Shown here: in pieces, positions 16,605 to 26,002 of the stretch
Position numbering within the stretch: position 1 is the first letter of the stretch
How the letters are laid out: each line of letters opens with the position of its first letter
DNA from: Kordiimonadaceae bacterium
GTDB taxonomy: Bacteria > Pseudomonadota > Alphaproteobacteria > Sphingomonadales > Emcibacteraceae
DNA length: 48,895 nt
Direction: 5' to 3'
NCBI GenBank assembly: GCA_018675425.1
Contig: JABGYD010000006.1
Coordinates: 1-48,895, forward strand
The notes under the pieces: model-generated
Seen by the model: the letters and a program-made list of their open reading frames with translations, nothing else
Databases searched by the model: none
What the model was told of the DNA's origin: nothing
Program-made: the position numbers and the translations under genes

Positions 16605-17300
16605 TTATCTTCTTGGTCCTCTATTTCTCTTTATTCTTGGATCATCAAAGGTGAATTTTATATTATCCACCGAAATATTATATTCCGGGTTGAGAAGTGT
16701 AATTCGGGTTGTATAGCCCTGTGTATCAACTATTTCCCATGACTTTAGATCCATACTTTTTTCTTCGAATATTAAGGTAATATAACCTAATTCTTTTTGA
16801 TTAAGTCGGCGAACTGACACTTTAATTAGCCCAGAAAATCGAACTATTTCAGGAATTTCTATATCTTTATTATGGAGGTCTATGTACTCGTCAACAAGCA
16901 GGCTTAAGGGAGTCTTATCGACGGGCCAGCGACTTACTTGCTTAATCTCATAATCTATAAATGAGAGCATTTCGCCGTCACTAACAACAAGGATAGGGTT
17001 TTCACCAGCATATTCAAACCGTATCTTACCGGGTCTTTCGAGGAAAATAGTGCCTTGTTCAATATCTCCTTGAGGACCATACTGAATAAAGGATGATTTT
17101 AAGGATTTTATTGCGTTTAAATTGTGTTCAATTTTTTTAAGAATTTTATCATGAGCCTCACCTGAAATTATCGATGGTGGAACGCTTGAACCCACTATTT
17201 TAGTCTTTGGTTTAGGGAGTTCAAATATATTTTCTTGTAATGCGCTACTCGATTGGCTCATTACTAGAAAAATTAAGAGTGCATTTAGAGTGTTTTTCAT
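16605..17300 (-). CDS. lolA: Outer-membrane lipoprotein carrier LolA
   Basis: Periplasmic chaperone that takes lipoproteins from LolCDE to the outer membrane. An N-terminal signal peptide (MKNTLNALLIFLVMSQ...SSA, likely cleaved near residue 20) precedes a LolA-type half-barrel with the family segments LKSSFIQ, GTIFLERPGKIRFEY and LVVSDGEMLSFID (about 68-115). The total of 231 residues is usual for the alphaproteobacterial form. It follows ftsK by 27 bases, a common arrangement. I see no LolB in the window. Confidence 0.9.
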   Translation of the reverse strand: MKNTLNALLIFLVMSQSSSALQENIFELPKPKTKIVGSSVPPSIISGEAHDKILKKIEHNLNAIKSLKSSFIQYGPQGDIEQGTIFLERPGKIRFEYAGENPILVVSDGEMLSFIDYEIKQVSRWPVDKTPLSLLVDEYIDLHNKDIEIPEIVRFSGLIKVSVRRLNQKELGYITLIFEEKSMDLKSWEIVDTQGYTTRITLLNPEYNISVDNIKFTFDDPRIKRNRGPRR

Positions 17301-17327
17301 CTTATGTCAGTCTTTTAATTACTATTT

Positions 17328-19736
17328 TTAATAGTCTTCCGAATGATCCGCTACTAGAACTTCCCGTTTACCAACATGGTTTGCGCTGCTAACCACACCC
17401 TCGCGCTCCATTTTATCAATAATATTTGCTGCGCGGTTATAACCAATTTGCAGTTGACGTTGGACGTAACTTGTAGATGCTTTCTGGTCCCGGGCCACGA
17501 TTGCAACGGCTCGGTCATAAAGTTCGTCACCGCTTGGTTTTCCAGCATTTGGTGTCATTTGTGAGTTTTGTAAAAAGTCGCTGTCAAACCCTTCATCTGG
17601 TTCTTCTATAATATTAGTAAGATAATCTGGTTTTCCCTGTTTTTTAAGTGCATTAACGACCCGCTCTACCTCGTTATCGTCAACAAAGGGACCGTGAACG
17701 CGGGTAATGCGGCCTCCTCCAGCCATGTGTAGCATGTCGCCCATTCCTAAAAGTTGTTCCGCCCCTTGTTCACCTAAAATAGTACGACTGTCAATTTTTG
17801 AGGTGACCTGAAAAGCAACTCGGGTTGGGAAATTAGCCTTTATGGTACCGGTGATAACATCAACGGAAGGGCGTTGTGTTGCCATGATTAGATGTATACC
17901 TGCGGCCCGTGCCATTTGTGCAAGGCGTTGAATAAGTGCCTCAATATCCTTGCCCGCCACAAGCATTAAATCGGCCATTTCATCGACAATGACTACAATC
18001 ATTGGCAAGGGTGTTAGGTCGAGGTTTTCTTCTTCATAGATTGGTTTTCCATTATCTTGATCAAATCCTACTTGTACTTTACGAGCTATATTTTCACCTT
18101 TTTGACGAGCGTCTGCGAGGCGCTTGTTATAGGCGGATATATTCCTTACTTGTAGTTTGGACATATTTTGATACCGATGCTCCATCTCCCTAACTGCCCA
18201 CTTGAGAGCTATAACTGCCTTTTTAGGATCAGTTACCACTGGGGTTAGTAAATGTGGAATATCGTCATAGACGGAAAGTTCAAGCATTTTGGGATCAACC
18301 ATGATCAGGCGGCATTCTGCAGGTGTCAGTTTATAAAGAAGTGACAATATCATTACGTTGATAGCAACTGACTTGCCGGATCCAGTGGTTCCGGCAACTA
18401 ATAAATGTGGCATAGAGGCTATATCAGCGACAATGGGGTCGCCACCAATATCCTTACCTAGGGCCATTGGGAGCTTAGCTTTACTGTCTTCATATACACT
18501 TGAAGAGAGAATTTCACGCAAGGAAACTATTTCACGTTTACTATTAGGTAGTTCAATGCCGATGGCGTTTTTCCCCGGGATAACAGCGACCCGAGCGGAT
18601 GTTGCGCTCATGGATCGGGATATATCATCAGCTAGGTTGATCACGCGAGAGGATTTTGTACCTGGTGCAGGCTCCAGCTCATATAAAGTAACCACTGGTC
18701 CAGGCCTTACTTTAGTAATTTCGCCCTTTACCCCAAAATCATCAAGTACAGCCTCGAGCATTCGAGCATTTTGTTGTAATGCGTCATGAGTTAGACGCTC
18801 CTTGTCGCTAAGCGGTTTTGGTGGCGCTAGTAAACTCAATGAAGGTAAAACAAATTCCCCACTTGTGATGATATCAAAATCTGGTTGACGCTCAACCGTC
18901 GCACGTTTGCCTTCCTTGGCACCTTTTTTTTCTGAATCAACTATTGGTATATCTTTTTTGTCCCCATGGTTTTTTCTAATTAAGGGGTCTTTTCCTCTGA
19001 TTGATTTTTTTCGACTTACATCAAATTCTGCACCTTTCATATTTTTTGATTTTTTTCCAAACAGACTTATTGTTCCCAATACAAAAATAACAATCTTTTT
19101 TAAAAAGGTTTTAATGATATTTTTGATACCAGTATAAATTGCATTCCATTCGCCTTTTTCCAATCCAGCGGTATAGAAAAAGAAAATGAATGTTAAAATA
19201 CCAAAAAAACCAGCAATAATATGAGGATAGAAATCAACCCCACCCCAGGCAATAGCACTTTGTATGTAGCCAAGCAGCATCTGACCTATAAATCCACCAA
19301 GCCCTATATTATCAAGAGGCCAACTATTATGTATAGGTAGCGTTGATAGGGTGACTGCCGCGGCCATAACCAGAAGAGGTAGAATGAGAAGATGCATAAA
19401 TATAAATGGAAGGCCTTTTAAAGTAATAATCCGCCAACCCCACGTGAAGAGTGGGAGTGCCAGAACATAGGCGCTAAAGCCAAGGCTCTGGATCAATAGG
19501 TCTGATACGTATGAGCCGGGCAGCCCAAGAAAATTAGCAACTGTTTTATCAATAACATTGTTCCAGCTTGGGTCGTTTATATCATAACTTAAGAAAGCGA
19601 GGGTGGCCGCTACGAAGATCAAAATTAGCATAACACCCCAAATACGAATAAGAAATTTAACGAGAAAACTTGTTACCGAGGTTGGTAGTAAGGGTTTACG
19701 CGTTGGTTTTTTTATGGTGTTGCGTCTACTCGCCAA
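17328..19736 (-). CDS. ftsK: DNA translocase FtsK
   Basis: Septum-anchored motor that pumps chromosome dimers towards dif for XerCD resolution. The N-terminal ~200 residues hold four to five membrane segments; a charged linker (about 215-300) follows, then the alpha/beta RecA-like motor with Walker A GTTGSGKS at 449-456 and a Walker B VIVDEMADL segment near residue 590. The C-terminal gamma winged helix (SYVQRQLQIGYNRAANIIDKM region) should read KOPS. At 802 residues it is intact and has the short linker usual in alphaproteobacteria. Its partner recombinase XerC is also encoded in this window. Confidence 0.97.
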   Translation of the reverse strand: MASRRNTIKKPTRKPLLPTSVTSFLVKFLIRIWGVMLILIFVAATLAFLSYDINDPSWNNVIDKTVANFLGLPGSYVSDLLIQSLGFSAYVLALPLFTWGWRIITLKGLPFIFMHLLILPLLVMAAAVTLSTLPIHNSWPLDNIGLGGFIGQMLLGYIQSAIAWGGVDFYPHIIAGFFGILTFIFFFYTAGLEKGEWNAIYTGIKNIIKTFLKKIVIFVLGTISLFGKKSKNMKGAEFDVSRKKSIRGKDPLIRKNHGDKKDIPIVDSEKKGAKEGKRATVERQPDFDIITSGEFVLPSLSLLAPPKPLSDKERLTHDALQQNARMLEAVLDDFGVKGEITKVRPGPVVTLYELEPAPGTKSSRVINLADDISRSMSATSARVAVIPGKNAIGIELPNSKREIVSLREILSSSVYEDSKAKLPMALGKDIGGDPIVADIASMPHLLVAGTTGSGKSVAINVMILSLLYKLTPAECRLIMVDPKMLELSVYDDIPHLLTPVVTDPKKAVIALKWAVREMEHRYQNMSKLQVRNISAYNKRLADARQKGENIARKVQVGFDQDNGKPIYEEENLDLTPLPMIVVIVDEMADLMLVAGKDIEALIQRLAQMARAAGIHLIMATQRPSVDVITGTIKANFPTRVAFQVTSKIDSRTILGEQGAEQLLGMGDMLHMAGGGRITRVHGPFVDDNEVERVVNALKKQGKPDYLTNIIEEPDEGFDSDFLQNSQMTPNAGKPSGDELYDRAVAIVARDQKASTSYVQRQLQIGYNRAANIIDKMEREGVVSSANHVGKREVLVADHSEDY

Positions 19737-20037
19737 TGATTTTTCCTAATTTTTTCGAAAATAAAGCATAATTAAAATACAATATTATTATGTTATAGAA
19801 CAAGGCAAATATATGATTATATTAGCCTTAAATAAATGAAAAAATTACTTTATTTATTCAAAGATGCTTAACCATCCTATAATATCGGTTCATCTTAATG
19901 GAAAACCGCTAGCAGATTCACCTTGATCCTTTGAACGGCAAAGGTCTGGCTCATATATTAATTTTGTCATAAAAGTCGAATGTAATTGCACCTTTGTAGT
20001 AGCACTTTTATAATAGAACCCAAATAGAGAGGTAATA
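19737..20037. other. 301-base divergent intergenic region between ftsK and ubiH-like gene
   Basis: No coding frame of note. It contains a small perfect hairpin at 19928-19944 (CCTTTG/CAAAGG, 5-base loop) in a local island of more balanced composition (about 19890-19960), and a promoter facing the ubiH-like gene. The half nearest ftsK is extremely AT-rich and probably holds its promoter. A small RNA is possible but unsupported. Confidence 0.4.
19986..20014 (+). promoter_or_regulatory. Candidate sigma70 promoter of the ubiH-like gene
   Basis: TTGCAC (19986-19991), a 17-base spacer and a perfect TATAAT (20009-20014). Transcription would start near 20021, about 17 bases before the ATG, leaving room for the ribosome binding site GAGAGG. 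Confidence 0.55.
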
Positions 20038-21246
20038 ATGACAAAAGTAGATTTGCTAATTTCAGGTTCTGGTGTTGTAGGTATGACGCTTGCTTATGCG
20101 CTTGCACAGCAGGGTCTGAAGGTAATTATCGTGGATGCTTTAGATGTAGAAGGATCGATGGGGGATGAATTTGATGGGCGTTCTTATGCTATTTCCTACG
20201 CGCCCTTTGTTATGCTGAATACAATTGGTTTATGGGATAAAATCGGCGGAGAGTCCCAACCTATTAATGAGATCCATGTAACTGATGGGGAAAGTCCAGT
20301 TTTTCTTCATTTTGATCAGGCAGAATTGGGCGATGGGCCACTTGGTTATATGGTCGAAGTTAGACATATTCGCGCTGGACTTTTTGATGCTATCAAAAAT
20401 CATAAAAATATAACACTCTGTGCGCCTGATACAATTAGCCATACTAAAAATTATCCGGGTCATGTAGATGTGACGCTTAAAAGCGGTATGACGATAAAAA
20501 CAACTTTATTAATAGGGGCGGAAGGACGCAATTCAAAGCTTCGCCAACAAAATGATATTAAAATAAGGTCTTGGGATTATAATCAAACTGGCATTGTTAC
20601 AACGGTTGAGCATGATCTTGATCACCAAGGTATTGCGCATGAGAAATTCTTTGCAAGCGGACCCTTTGCTATATTACCACTACAAAACAATCGCTCATCT
20701 ATAGTTTGGTGTGAACCACCAGATCGTGCAATTACTATTATGAGGCTTCCGGAGCGATCATTTAATGCAGAATTAAAGAAAAAATTTGGAAGTTTTCTGG
20801 GTGATGTTAAATCTTTAGGTCTTCGCTGGTCACACCCACTTAATATGCAGCTTGCTGATAACTACACGGCGGAACGTTTTTGTTTGATTGGTGATGCGGC
20901 ACACGGTATTCACCCAATTGCTGGGCAGGGTTTTAACCTTGGACTAAGAGATATTGCAGCACTGTCTGAGGTGCTTGTCGATGCTCACCGACTGGGGGGT
21001 GATATTGGTTCTGATCTGGTACTTCAGCGATATGTTCATTGGCGGCGCACCGATAATAATATTCTTGCTTTGGCTACGGACGGTCTCAACCGTTTGTTTT
21101 CAAATGAGAATCCAATTGTTACCTTCGCAAGGCGTGCGGGTGTATCAGCCGTTGAAAAAATGCCAACTGTGAAAAAGTTTTTTATGCAGCATGCTCGCGG
21201 CTCTACTGGCAAGCTTCCTAAGCTATTGCGTGGGCAGCACTTATAA
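20038..21246 (+). CDS. UbiH/UbiF/COQ6-family FAD-dependent ubiquinone hydroxylase
   Basis: Aromatic-ring hydroxylase of ubiquinone biosynthesis. FAD-binding GSGVVG lies at residues 10-15, the second FAD motif [14 protein letters not shown] starts at 285, and the ribityl-binding [14 protein letters not shown] segment follows. The protein is 402 residues, normal for the family. Alphaproteobacteria use variable sets of UbiH, UbiF, UbiI and UbiL hydroxylases with different regiospecificity, so the ring position cannot be assigned. A good ribosome binding site (GAGAGG) and a strong-looking promoter precede it. A YceI-family gene follows 44 bases later; some YceI proteins bind isoprenoid quinones, which may connect the two. 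Confidence 0.9.
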   Translation: MTKVDLLISGSGVVGMTLAYALAQQGLKVIIVDALDVEGSMGDEFDGRSYAISYAPFVMLNTIGLWDKIGGESQPINEIHVTDGESPVFLHFDQAELGDGPLGYMVEVRHIRAGLFDAIKNHKNITLCAPDTISHTKNYPGHVDVTLKSGMTIKTTLLIGAEGRNSKLRQQNDIKIRSWDYNQTGIVTTVEHDLDHQGIAHEKFFASGPFAILPLQNNRSSIVWCEPPDRAITIMRLPERSFNAELKKKFGSFLGDVKSLGLRWSHPLNMQLADNYTAERFCLIGDAAHGIHPIAGQGFNLGLRDIAALSEVLVDAHRLGGDIGSDLVLQRYVHWRRTDNNILALATDGLNRLFSNENPIVTFARRAGVSAVEKMPTVKKFFMQHARGSTGKLPKLLRGQHL

Positions 21247-21290
21247 AAGCAAACCTTGCTACAGATGCAGATATAATCTAAAGATTAAGA

Positions 21291-21887
21291 ATGATAAATA
21301 AAAAAACAGTACTATTTTTGATTTTTGTAATCTGGAGCCCATTTTGCCTTGCAGATGAAATTTTAAGCTGTACTGAAAGGTACGCAATTGATAATGACCA
21401 CACTATTATCTCTTGGTATGCTAAAGGACTGGGCTTTATACGAACTAGTGGGAAATTTGAAAATTTTGATGGCTTTATAAATTTAAATACTTGCAATCCC
21501 GCGGCTAGTAAAATTTACATCACAATCGAAACAAGTAGCATCTTAAGTGGGGTTAAAAAGCTTGATAAGCAACTTAAGGGCCCTATATTTTTTGACATTG
21601 AAAATTACCCAAAGGTTATTTTTGAAAGTACTAAAATTGCTATTCAGGAAAAAAACTCAGCTAACATCAAAGGCGATTTCACTATGCTAGGAAAAACTCG
21701 TGAGGTCGTATTAAGCACTCGCTTTAATAAACGTGCTATGGACCCTATCGTCAATCGCATGAGAATTAGCTACTCTATAAAAACTTCTATTCAACGGTCC
21801 CTATGGGGAATGGATCAGTGGTTGAAAGTTGTTTCAGATAATATTGATATTGTGATTGAGGCAGAAGCATTAAAAGTTATTGACTAA
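21291..21887 (+). CDS. YceI-family periplasmic lipocalin-like protein
   Basis: A signal peptide (MINKKTVLFLIFVIWSPFCLA, cleavage near residue 22) is followed by the ~170-residue YceI beta-barrel. Family features include the opening ...IDNDHTIISWYAKGLG, F-x-N-F-x-G near residue 53, LDKQLKGPIFFDIENYPKVIFES, and GDFTMLGKTREVVL. YceI proteins bind polyisoprenoid lipids, sometimes quinones. It is exported and soluble. Two free cysteines near the N-terminus (Cys27, Cys50) could form a disulfide in the periplasm. It converges with the Trm112-like gene, separated by 3 bases. Confidence 0.87.
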   Translation: MINKKTVLFLIFVIWSPFCLADEILSCTERYAIDNDHTIISWYAKGLGFIRTSGKFENFDGFINLNTCNPAASKIYITIETSSILSGVKKLDKQLKGPIFFDIENYPKVIFESTKIAIQEKNSANIKGDFTMLGKTREVVLSTRFNKRAMDPIVNRMRISYSIKTSIQRSLWGMDQWLKVVSDNIDIVIEAEALKVID

Positions 21888-21890
21888 GTA

Positions 21891-22097
21891 TTAATCCAGC
21901 ACTCTCGCCTCATCAATTAACATTATAGGAATGCCATCTCGAATTGGAAAAGCTAATTTTGCTTTTTTACTAATTAGCTCCTGTGCTTTTTGATCGTATG
22001 TAAGAGAACATTTTGTTATAGGACAGGCGAGTATGTCAAGTAACTTAGGATCAAGTATTCCAAAATTAATATTTTTATTTTTAGATTTATCTGCCAT
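21891..22097 (-). CDS. Trm112/YcaR-family small protein
   Basis: A 68-residue protein with the Trm112-like opening [18 protein letters not shown] and the closing [16 protein letters not shown]. In eukaryotes and archaea Trm112 activates methyltransferases; bacterial YcaR-type proteins are poorly characterised. The pair Cys-x4-Cys (CPITKC) replaces the more usual C-x2-C, so metal binding is uncertain. It lies 11 bases after the Lon-N-domain gene and is probably last in a four-gene minus-strand operon. Confidence 0.85.
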   Translation of the reverse strand: MADKSKNKNINFGILDPKLLDILACPITKCSLTYDQKAQELISKKAKLAFPIRDGIPIMLIDEARVLD

Positions 22098-22108
22098 TTT
22101 TGTGGCTC

Positions 22109-22786
22109 CTAGTGAACTTTATTTTCTGACACCATAGCATGTTGGTTCAAATTAAAATCCATAATTTTTATCATAATTTGTGTGCGCTCTTCCAAAGCAA
22201 TAATCTCGATGATTAATTGTTTTTCGGCAGAATCAAATGGGCAAACCATTGCCAGTGAATTAATCAATTCTTCATCTTCCAAATTATCAAAATATTGCAT
22301 ATCAACATTCACATTAATGTGTTTAAAATATTGACTAATTTTGTCCATAAATTTTTCTCTTAATCTCGATTTTTCGTCAAACTTTTGGACACCATCGTTC
22401 TTATAATTCAAATAGCTAACCCTTGCTTTTCGGAAAGTCCTTTCAACCAAAAGTTCTTCAACAATTTCAAATCTCTTTACTCCCGTTAGTACAATAGAAT
22501 AACGACCATCATTATTTTTTTCGATACCAGTTATTAATCCTGCACACCCAAACTTATAAAGGTGGGAATCTTGATTAGGTACACTTAAAACTGCGCTATT
22601 TTGGGAGGGTGCTGAAAAATTTGTTTTTTGTGGCTGGATCATACCGATCATCTTATTACCATCATTTGCCATCTCTACCATTTCCAAGTAGCGTGGTTCA
22701 AATATAGAGAGCGGCAAGTGGCCTTTGGGCATTAAAATAGCTCCAGTGAGGGGAAATAAAGGAATATTGGTAGGTAATTTTTTCAT
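22109..22786 (-). CDS. Lon-protease-like N-terminal (substrate-binding) domain protein
   Basis: Stand-alone Lon N-domain protein (COG2802 type), 225 residues, with no ATPase or protease domain. The opening [28 protein letters not shown] and the later [28 protein letters not shown] are diagnostic. Function is not well known; it may bind unfolded substrates. It follows the CnoX-like gene by 10 bases, a common pairing in alphaproteobacteria that hints at protein quality control. Confidence 0.88.
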   Translation of the reverse strand: MKKLPTNIPLFPLTGAILMPKGHLPLSIFEPRYLEMVEMANDGNKMIGMIQPQKTNFSAPSQNSAVLSVPNQDSHLYKFGCAGLITGIEKNNDGRYSIVLTGVKRFEIVEELLVERTFRKARVSYLNYKNDGVQKFDEKSRLREKFMDKISQYFKHINVNVDMQYFDNLEDEELINSLAMVCPFDSAEKQLIIEIIALEERTQIMIKIMDFNLNQHAMVSENKVH

Positions 22787-22796
22787 AGTTTAATAC

Positions 22797-23681
22797 TCAA
22801 CAGAACAAAAGGCTTGAAAGTTTTCTACGTGCTGTGATTGTAAATGGATCCATTGGTCCCGCCTCTTCAAAAAACTTAACAAGCTGTTTACGTGCACCGT
22901 CGTCCTCCCACTCCTTGTCAGCAGCGATTATATAAAGCAGTTGATCTGCTGCTTCTTTCCTCTTTTCTATGGCCCAGAGAGCTAATGCTAAATCAAAACG
23001 GGCCTGGTAATTCTCACCATTTTTATCCACACTAGCCCGTAATGTATCAATATCACCTATATCCTTAATTTGGAATGCCGTTTCGAGGGCAGCTTTTGCC
23101 GCCTCTATGGCTGGGCTTTCAGGATTAGGGGCGCCACTTAATACGTGGCGGGCATTTTCTAACTCACCCAATTTAATTAGTGTTAGAATCATTCCCGAAA
23201 TTCCTGCTTCATTTTCTGTATCAAGCTGAAGTACCTGAGAAAAAACTTCACCCGCTTCTTCTAAGTTACCTTCGGCAAGTGCCCCGTTGGCAAACTCCAG
23301 CATTGTATCAACCTCAAAAGGTACTATATCGGGTGCAATTTTTTTTATAAAATCACGAATTTCACTTTCCGTCTTGACACCCGTAAAGGCATCCGCGGGG
23401 CGACCGTCGATAAAAGCAACCACGGTTGGTACCGACCTAATTTTCATTTGCGCAGCGATTTCCTGAGCATCATCAATATTTACCTTGGCGAGAATAACGG
23501 TTCCGCCAGCCTCATTTACTACTTTTTCAATTATTGGACCTAGGGTTTTACATGGTTCACACCAAGGTGCCCAAAAATCGACTATTACCGGCACTTGAGA
23601 TGACTTTTCAATGACTTGTACTGCGAATTCTGCTGTATCTACGTCAATAATATGGAGGGATGGCTCGCCTGGTTGGTGCAT
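22797..23681 (-). CDS. CnoX/YbbN-like thioredoxin-fold co-chaperone with TPR domain
   Basis: The N-terminal thioredoxin domain (about 10-115) has the active-site-like WCEPCK with Cys41 and Cys44; the C-terminal ~170 residues are helical TPR-type repeats. This is the YbbN/CnoX architecture, in which the protein holds oxidised clients for DnaK and GroEL. E. coli CnoX lacks one active-site Cys, whereas here both are present, so thiol-disulfide activity is plausible. It has no signal peptide, so it is cytoplasmic. It lies in the ProXp-ala/CnoX/Lon-N/Trm112 run. Confidence 0.9.
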   Translation of the reverse strand: MHQPGEPSLHIIDVDTAEFAVQVIEKSSQVPVIVDFWAPWCEPCKTLGPIIEKVVNEAGGTVILAKVNIDDAQEIAAQMKIRSVPTVVAFIDGRPADAFTGVKTESEIRDFIKKIAPDIVPFEVDTMLEFANGALAEGNLEEAGEVFSQVLQLDTENEAGISGMILTLIKLGELENARHVLSGAPNPESPAIEAAKAALETAFQIKDIGDIDTLRASVDKNGENYQARFDLALALWAIEKRKEAADQLLYIIAADKEWEDDGARKQLVKFFEEAGPMDPFTITARRKLSSLLFC

Positions 23682-23693
23682 ATTTTTTCTCTT

Positions 23694-24197
23694 TTAAAGT
23701 TGATCAAAGTCAATAATAATGGGTATAAATCCCAAGTGTTCTATGAATTTTATTAAATCGTTTTTGTGTATAGTTGTAGTAGCTTCATTATGAAGTGGGT
23801 GATAATTAAGATAGTTAAAATTTAACATGTCCTTATCTAGTACAACTATCAGATCCTTATGAGTTACGTTGATCAAGGAAAAAGGTGTCACCGATCCCGG
23901 TTTAATTCCTAGCATGCTGATCATTCGTTCGGCACTTGCAAAACTCAGTCGCCCTATATTAAGTTTTCCAGATTTAAATAACGCCTTCATATCTAGCCGT
24001 CTATCTTCTAACAACACAGCTAGAATGAAGTTACCTTTTTTATCCTTTAAAAAAAGGCTTTTACAATGTTTGCCAGGAATTTCGCCACGTAAGGACTTTG
24101 AATCCTCAACTGTAAAGAGTGGAGCATGTCGAAAAGTGGATGTTTGGATCTCTAGTTCGTCCAGCAAACTAAATAAAGCATCTTCTGTTGTGGTCAT
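23694..24197 (-). CDS. ProXp-ala/YbaK-family aminoacyl-tRNA deacylase
   Basis: Trans-editing enzyme that probably hydrolyses mischarged Ala-tRNA-Pro (PrdX/ProXp-ala type). The single YbaK/ProRS-associated domain spans almost all 167 residues, with a central KSLFLKDKKGNFILAVL segment carrying the conserved Lys, then LSFASAERMISMLGIKPGSVTPFSL and a FNYLNYHPLHNEATT-type C-terminal motif. Size and motifs fit the PrdX branch better than INS-domain YbaK (Cys-tRNA-Pro deacylase). It is the first gene of the minus-strand run that continues into the CnoX-like gene, 12 bases away. Confidence 0.88.
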   Translation of the reverse strand: MTTTEDALFSLLDELEIQTSTFRHAPLFTVEDSKSLRGEIPGKHCKSLFLKDKKGNFILAVLLEDRRLDMKALFKSGKLNIGRLSFASAERMISMLGIKPGSVTPFSLINVTHKDLIVVLDKDMLNFNYLNYHPLHNEATTTIHKNDLIKFIEHLGFIPIIIDFDQL

Positions 24198-24286
24198 ATT
24201 AATTCTTTGAAATTAAAAGGATGTTATAGAAAAATTTATAGCCGTTGTTTGCGCTTACGCCAATCAATTTTTTTTTGAATTTGAGC

Positions 24287-24314
24287 TTGCAATTCAAAAA
24301 TTGTTGCGTATATT
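24287..24314 (+). promoter_or_regulatory. Candidate promoter of tRNA-Gly
   Basis: TTGCAA (24287-24292), a 16-base spacer and TATATT (24309-24314) lie about 44 bases before the mature tRNA 5' end, a suitable leader length for RNase P processing. Confidence 0.45.
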
Positions 24315-24357
24315 CCCCTTCACATACAATGGTTTGTTGTATGCATACCATGAATAT

Positions 24358-24432
24358 GCGGGCGTAGCTCAGTGGTAGAGCATCACGTTGCCAACGTGAA
24401 TGTCGAGAGTTCGAATCTCTTCGCCCGCTCCA
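24358..24432 (+). tRNA. tRNA-Gly (anticodon GCC)
   Basis: A 75-base cloverleaf with the 3' CCA encoded. The acceptor stem GCGGGCG pairs with CGCCCGC; the D arm is GCTC/GAGC; the anticodon stem TCACG/CGTGA encloses loop TTGCCAA, with anticodon GCC at 24390-24392; the variable loop is 5 bases; the T arm GAGAG/CTCTT has one G-T pair around TTCGAAT. Discriminator base T is normal for bacterial tRNA-Gly. Reads GGC and GGU codons. Confidence 0.98.
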
Positions 24433-24541
24433 TACCTTCTGATATATACTCCTAAAATTAAATTGCGTGACCTTGATGCAATTTTAACATAGCATTATTT
24501 TAAACAAATCTTGCAAGGGGAGCGGCTTTAGTCGCGCTATT

Positions 24542-25903
24542 ATGCTAAAAAAATTATTATTTATTATTGGAAGTGGGTTGTTCGTGGTTCTCTGCTTTAT
24601 TTATTTTAGCAGAGCCGCGCTTTATAATTATGATGTTACGGCGGATCATGTTTATGACTTCACTAATAAACAAGCCACTATTACTAGCCTTGTGTTAAAA
24701 TCAAGCACTCTTAAGCTGCCCCAAAAAATACCAACAAGAAGATCATCATTTTTAAAAGTTAGGGTAAATTCAACTCTAATGGGAAATATTTATAGGCCCT
24801 TTTTTGAAATTTCGGATGGAATATCTACGGAAGTTGAGTATTTTGAACATGGCGCAGCCGGAATAAGGTATTTGAATATAAGCAAATTTGTAGAAAATGG
24901 TGCAACTGACCTTAATATCAATGGATATAACGTATCGGTTATAAATGGGCCGGTTGAGTTAATTCAGTTTGATAATGTTAATCTTGAAGGAAAAAGAGTT
25001 CTAGTTCTGGCTCCTCATCCTGACGATGCTGAAATAGCTGCATTTGGGTTGTATAGCCAGCATGAAGACGTTTATGTAGTGACTGTAACTTCTGGTGACG
25101 CGGGTTCATTTTTGTACGATGAAATATATAATGATCCGATAATTCATTATCTTAAGAAGGGGGAAGCAAGAACTTGGAATAGTCTTACGGTCCCAATGCT
25201 GGGTGGTGTTCATCCCGAAAAAATATTAAATCTTGGTTTTAATGATGCGCGACTTAAAAAAATGGCCACCGATCGGGGCTATGTGGCTTCTGGTCTTTAC
25301 ACGGGCGTTTCTGATATTAGCACCTTTAGAAAGCAAAATTCATCAAGTTTAGCCCAAGGACTTAAGGGTATAAATAATTGGGATTCACTTATAGAAAACT
25401 TTATTTATCTTCTTAACGAAATAGAGCCTGACGTTATTGTTACCCCGTCGCCAAAACTGGATATGCATAGCGATCATCAATATACTACTCATGCCTTGGT
25501 TGAGGCACTAAAAAAAATTAATAAGCATGATGGCACATTATTGCTTTATAGTAACCATCAGGTAGTTTTTAACGAACGCTTTCCTTATGGTGAAGCGGGC
25601 GCAACGATTTCATTACCGCCAACCCCGCGAGGAAGCAATTATTTTAGCCGTATTTATTCTCACCCGATGACGGTGGAGCAGCAAAAAAGCAAGATATTTG
25701 CCTTAGACGCTATGAATGATCTTAGGCTTGGCACTGATTTTCGGTTTCCACTTATGGCTTTCACTCAGGCCTTTCAAACTTTATGGTTTGATATAAGCGG
25801 CAAAAACGAAAGTTACTTTCGTCGCGCAATTCGAAGTAACGAGTTTTTTTTCATGGTAGATATTGAGGACATATATGACCAAACGAAATTAGCTGAGTTA
25901 TAG
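24542..25903 (+). CDS. Membrane-anchored PIG-L family deacetylase
   Basis: Zinc-dependent de-N-acetylase fold (LmbE/PIG-L). An uncleaved-looking N-terminal hydrophobic helix (about residues 4-26) would anchor the protein with its domain outside the cytoplasm. Then come a ~110-residue beta-rich region of unknown role, the metal motif HPDDAE at 159-164 and a second histidine motif DMHSDHQYTTH at about 312. At 453 residues it is longer than typical soluble PIG-L enzymes (~250). The substrate is unknown; an acetylated sugar of lipid or cell-surface glycan is plausible. No strong ribosome binding site precedes the ATG directly: GGGGAG lies 22 bases upstream, separated by a possible small hairpin. 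Confidence 0.85.
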   Translation: MLKKLLFIIGSGLFVVLCFIYFSRAALYNYDVTADHVYDFTNKQATITSLVLKSSTLKLPQKIPTRRSSFLKVRVNSTLMGNIYRPFFEISDGISTEVEYFEHGAAGIRYLNISKFVENGATDLNINGYNVSVINGPVELIQFDNVNLEGKRVLVLAPHPDDAEIAAFGLYSQHEDVYVVTVTSGDAGSFLYDEIYNDPIIHYLKKGEARTWNSLTVPMLGGVHPEKILNLGFNDARLKKMATDRGYVASGLYTGVSDISTFRKQNSSSLAQGLKGINNWDSLIENFIYLLNEIEPDVIVTPSPKLDMHSDHQYTTHALVEALKKINKHDGTLLLYSNHQVVFNERFPYGEAGATISLPPTPRGSNYFSRIYSHPMTVEQQKSKIFALDAMNDLRLGTDFRFPLMAFTQAFQTLWFDISGKNESYFRRAIRSNEFFFMVDIEDIYDQTKLAEL

Positions 25904-26002
25904 ATAAATCAGTATGCTTGATTGTATGTTAAGTCAGCACGATATAAACTTAATTATAAAATGAATTATTTTTTTATGAGAAATTTTTAGCGTCAGTAAA
26001 TT

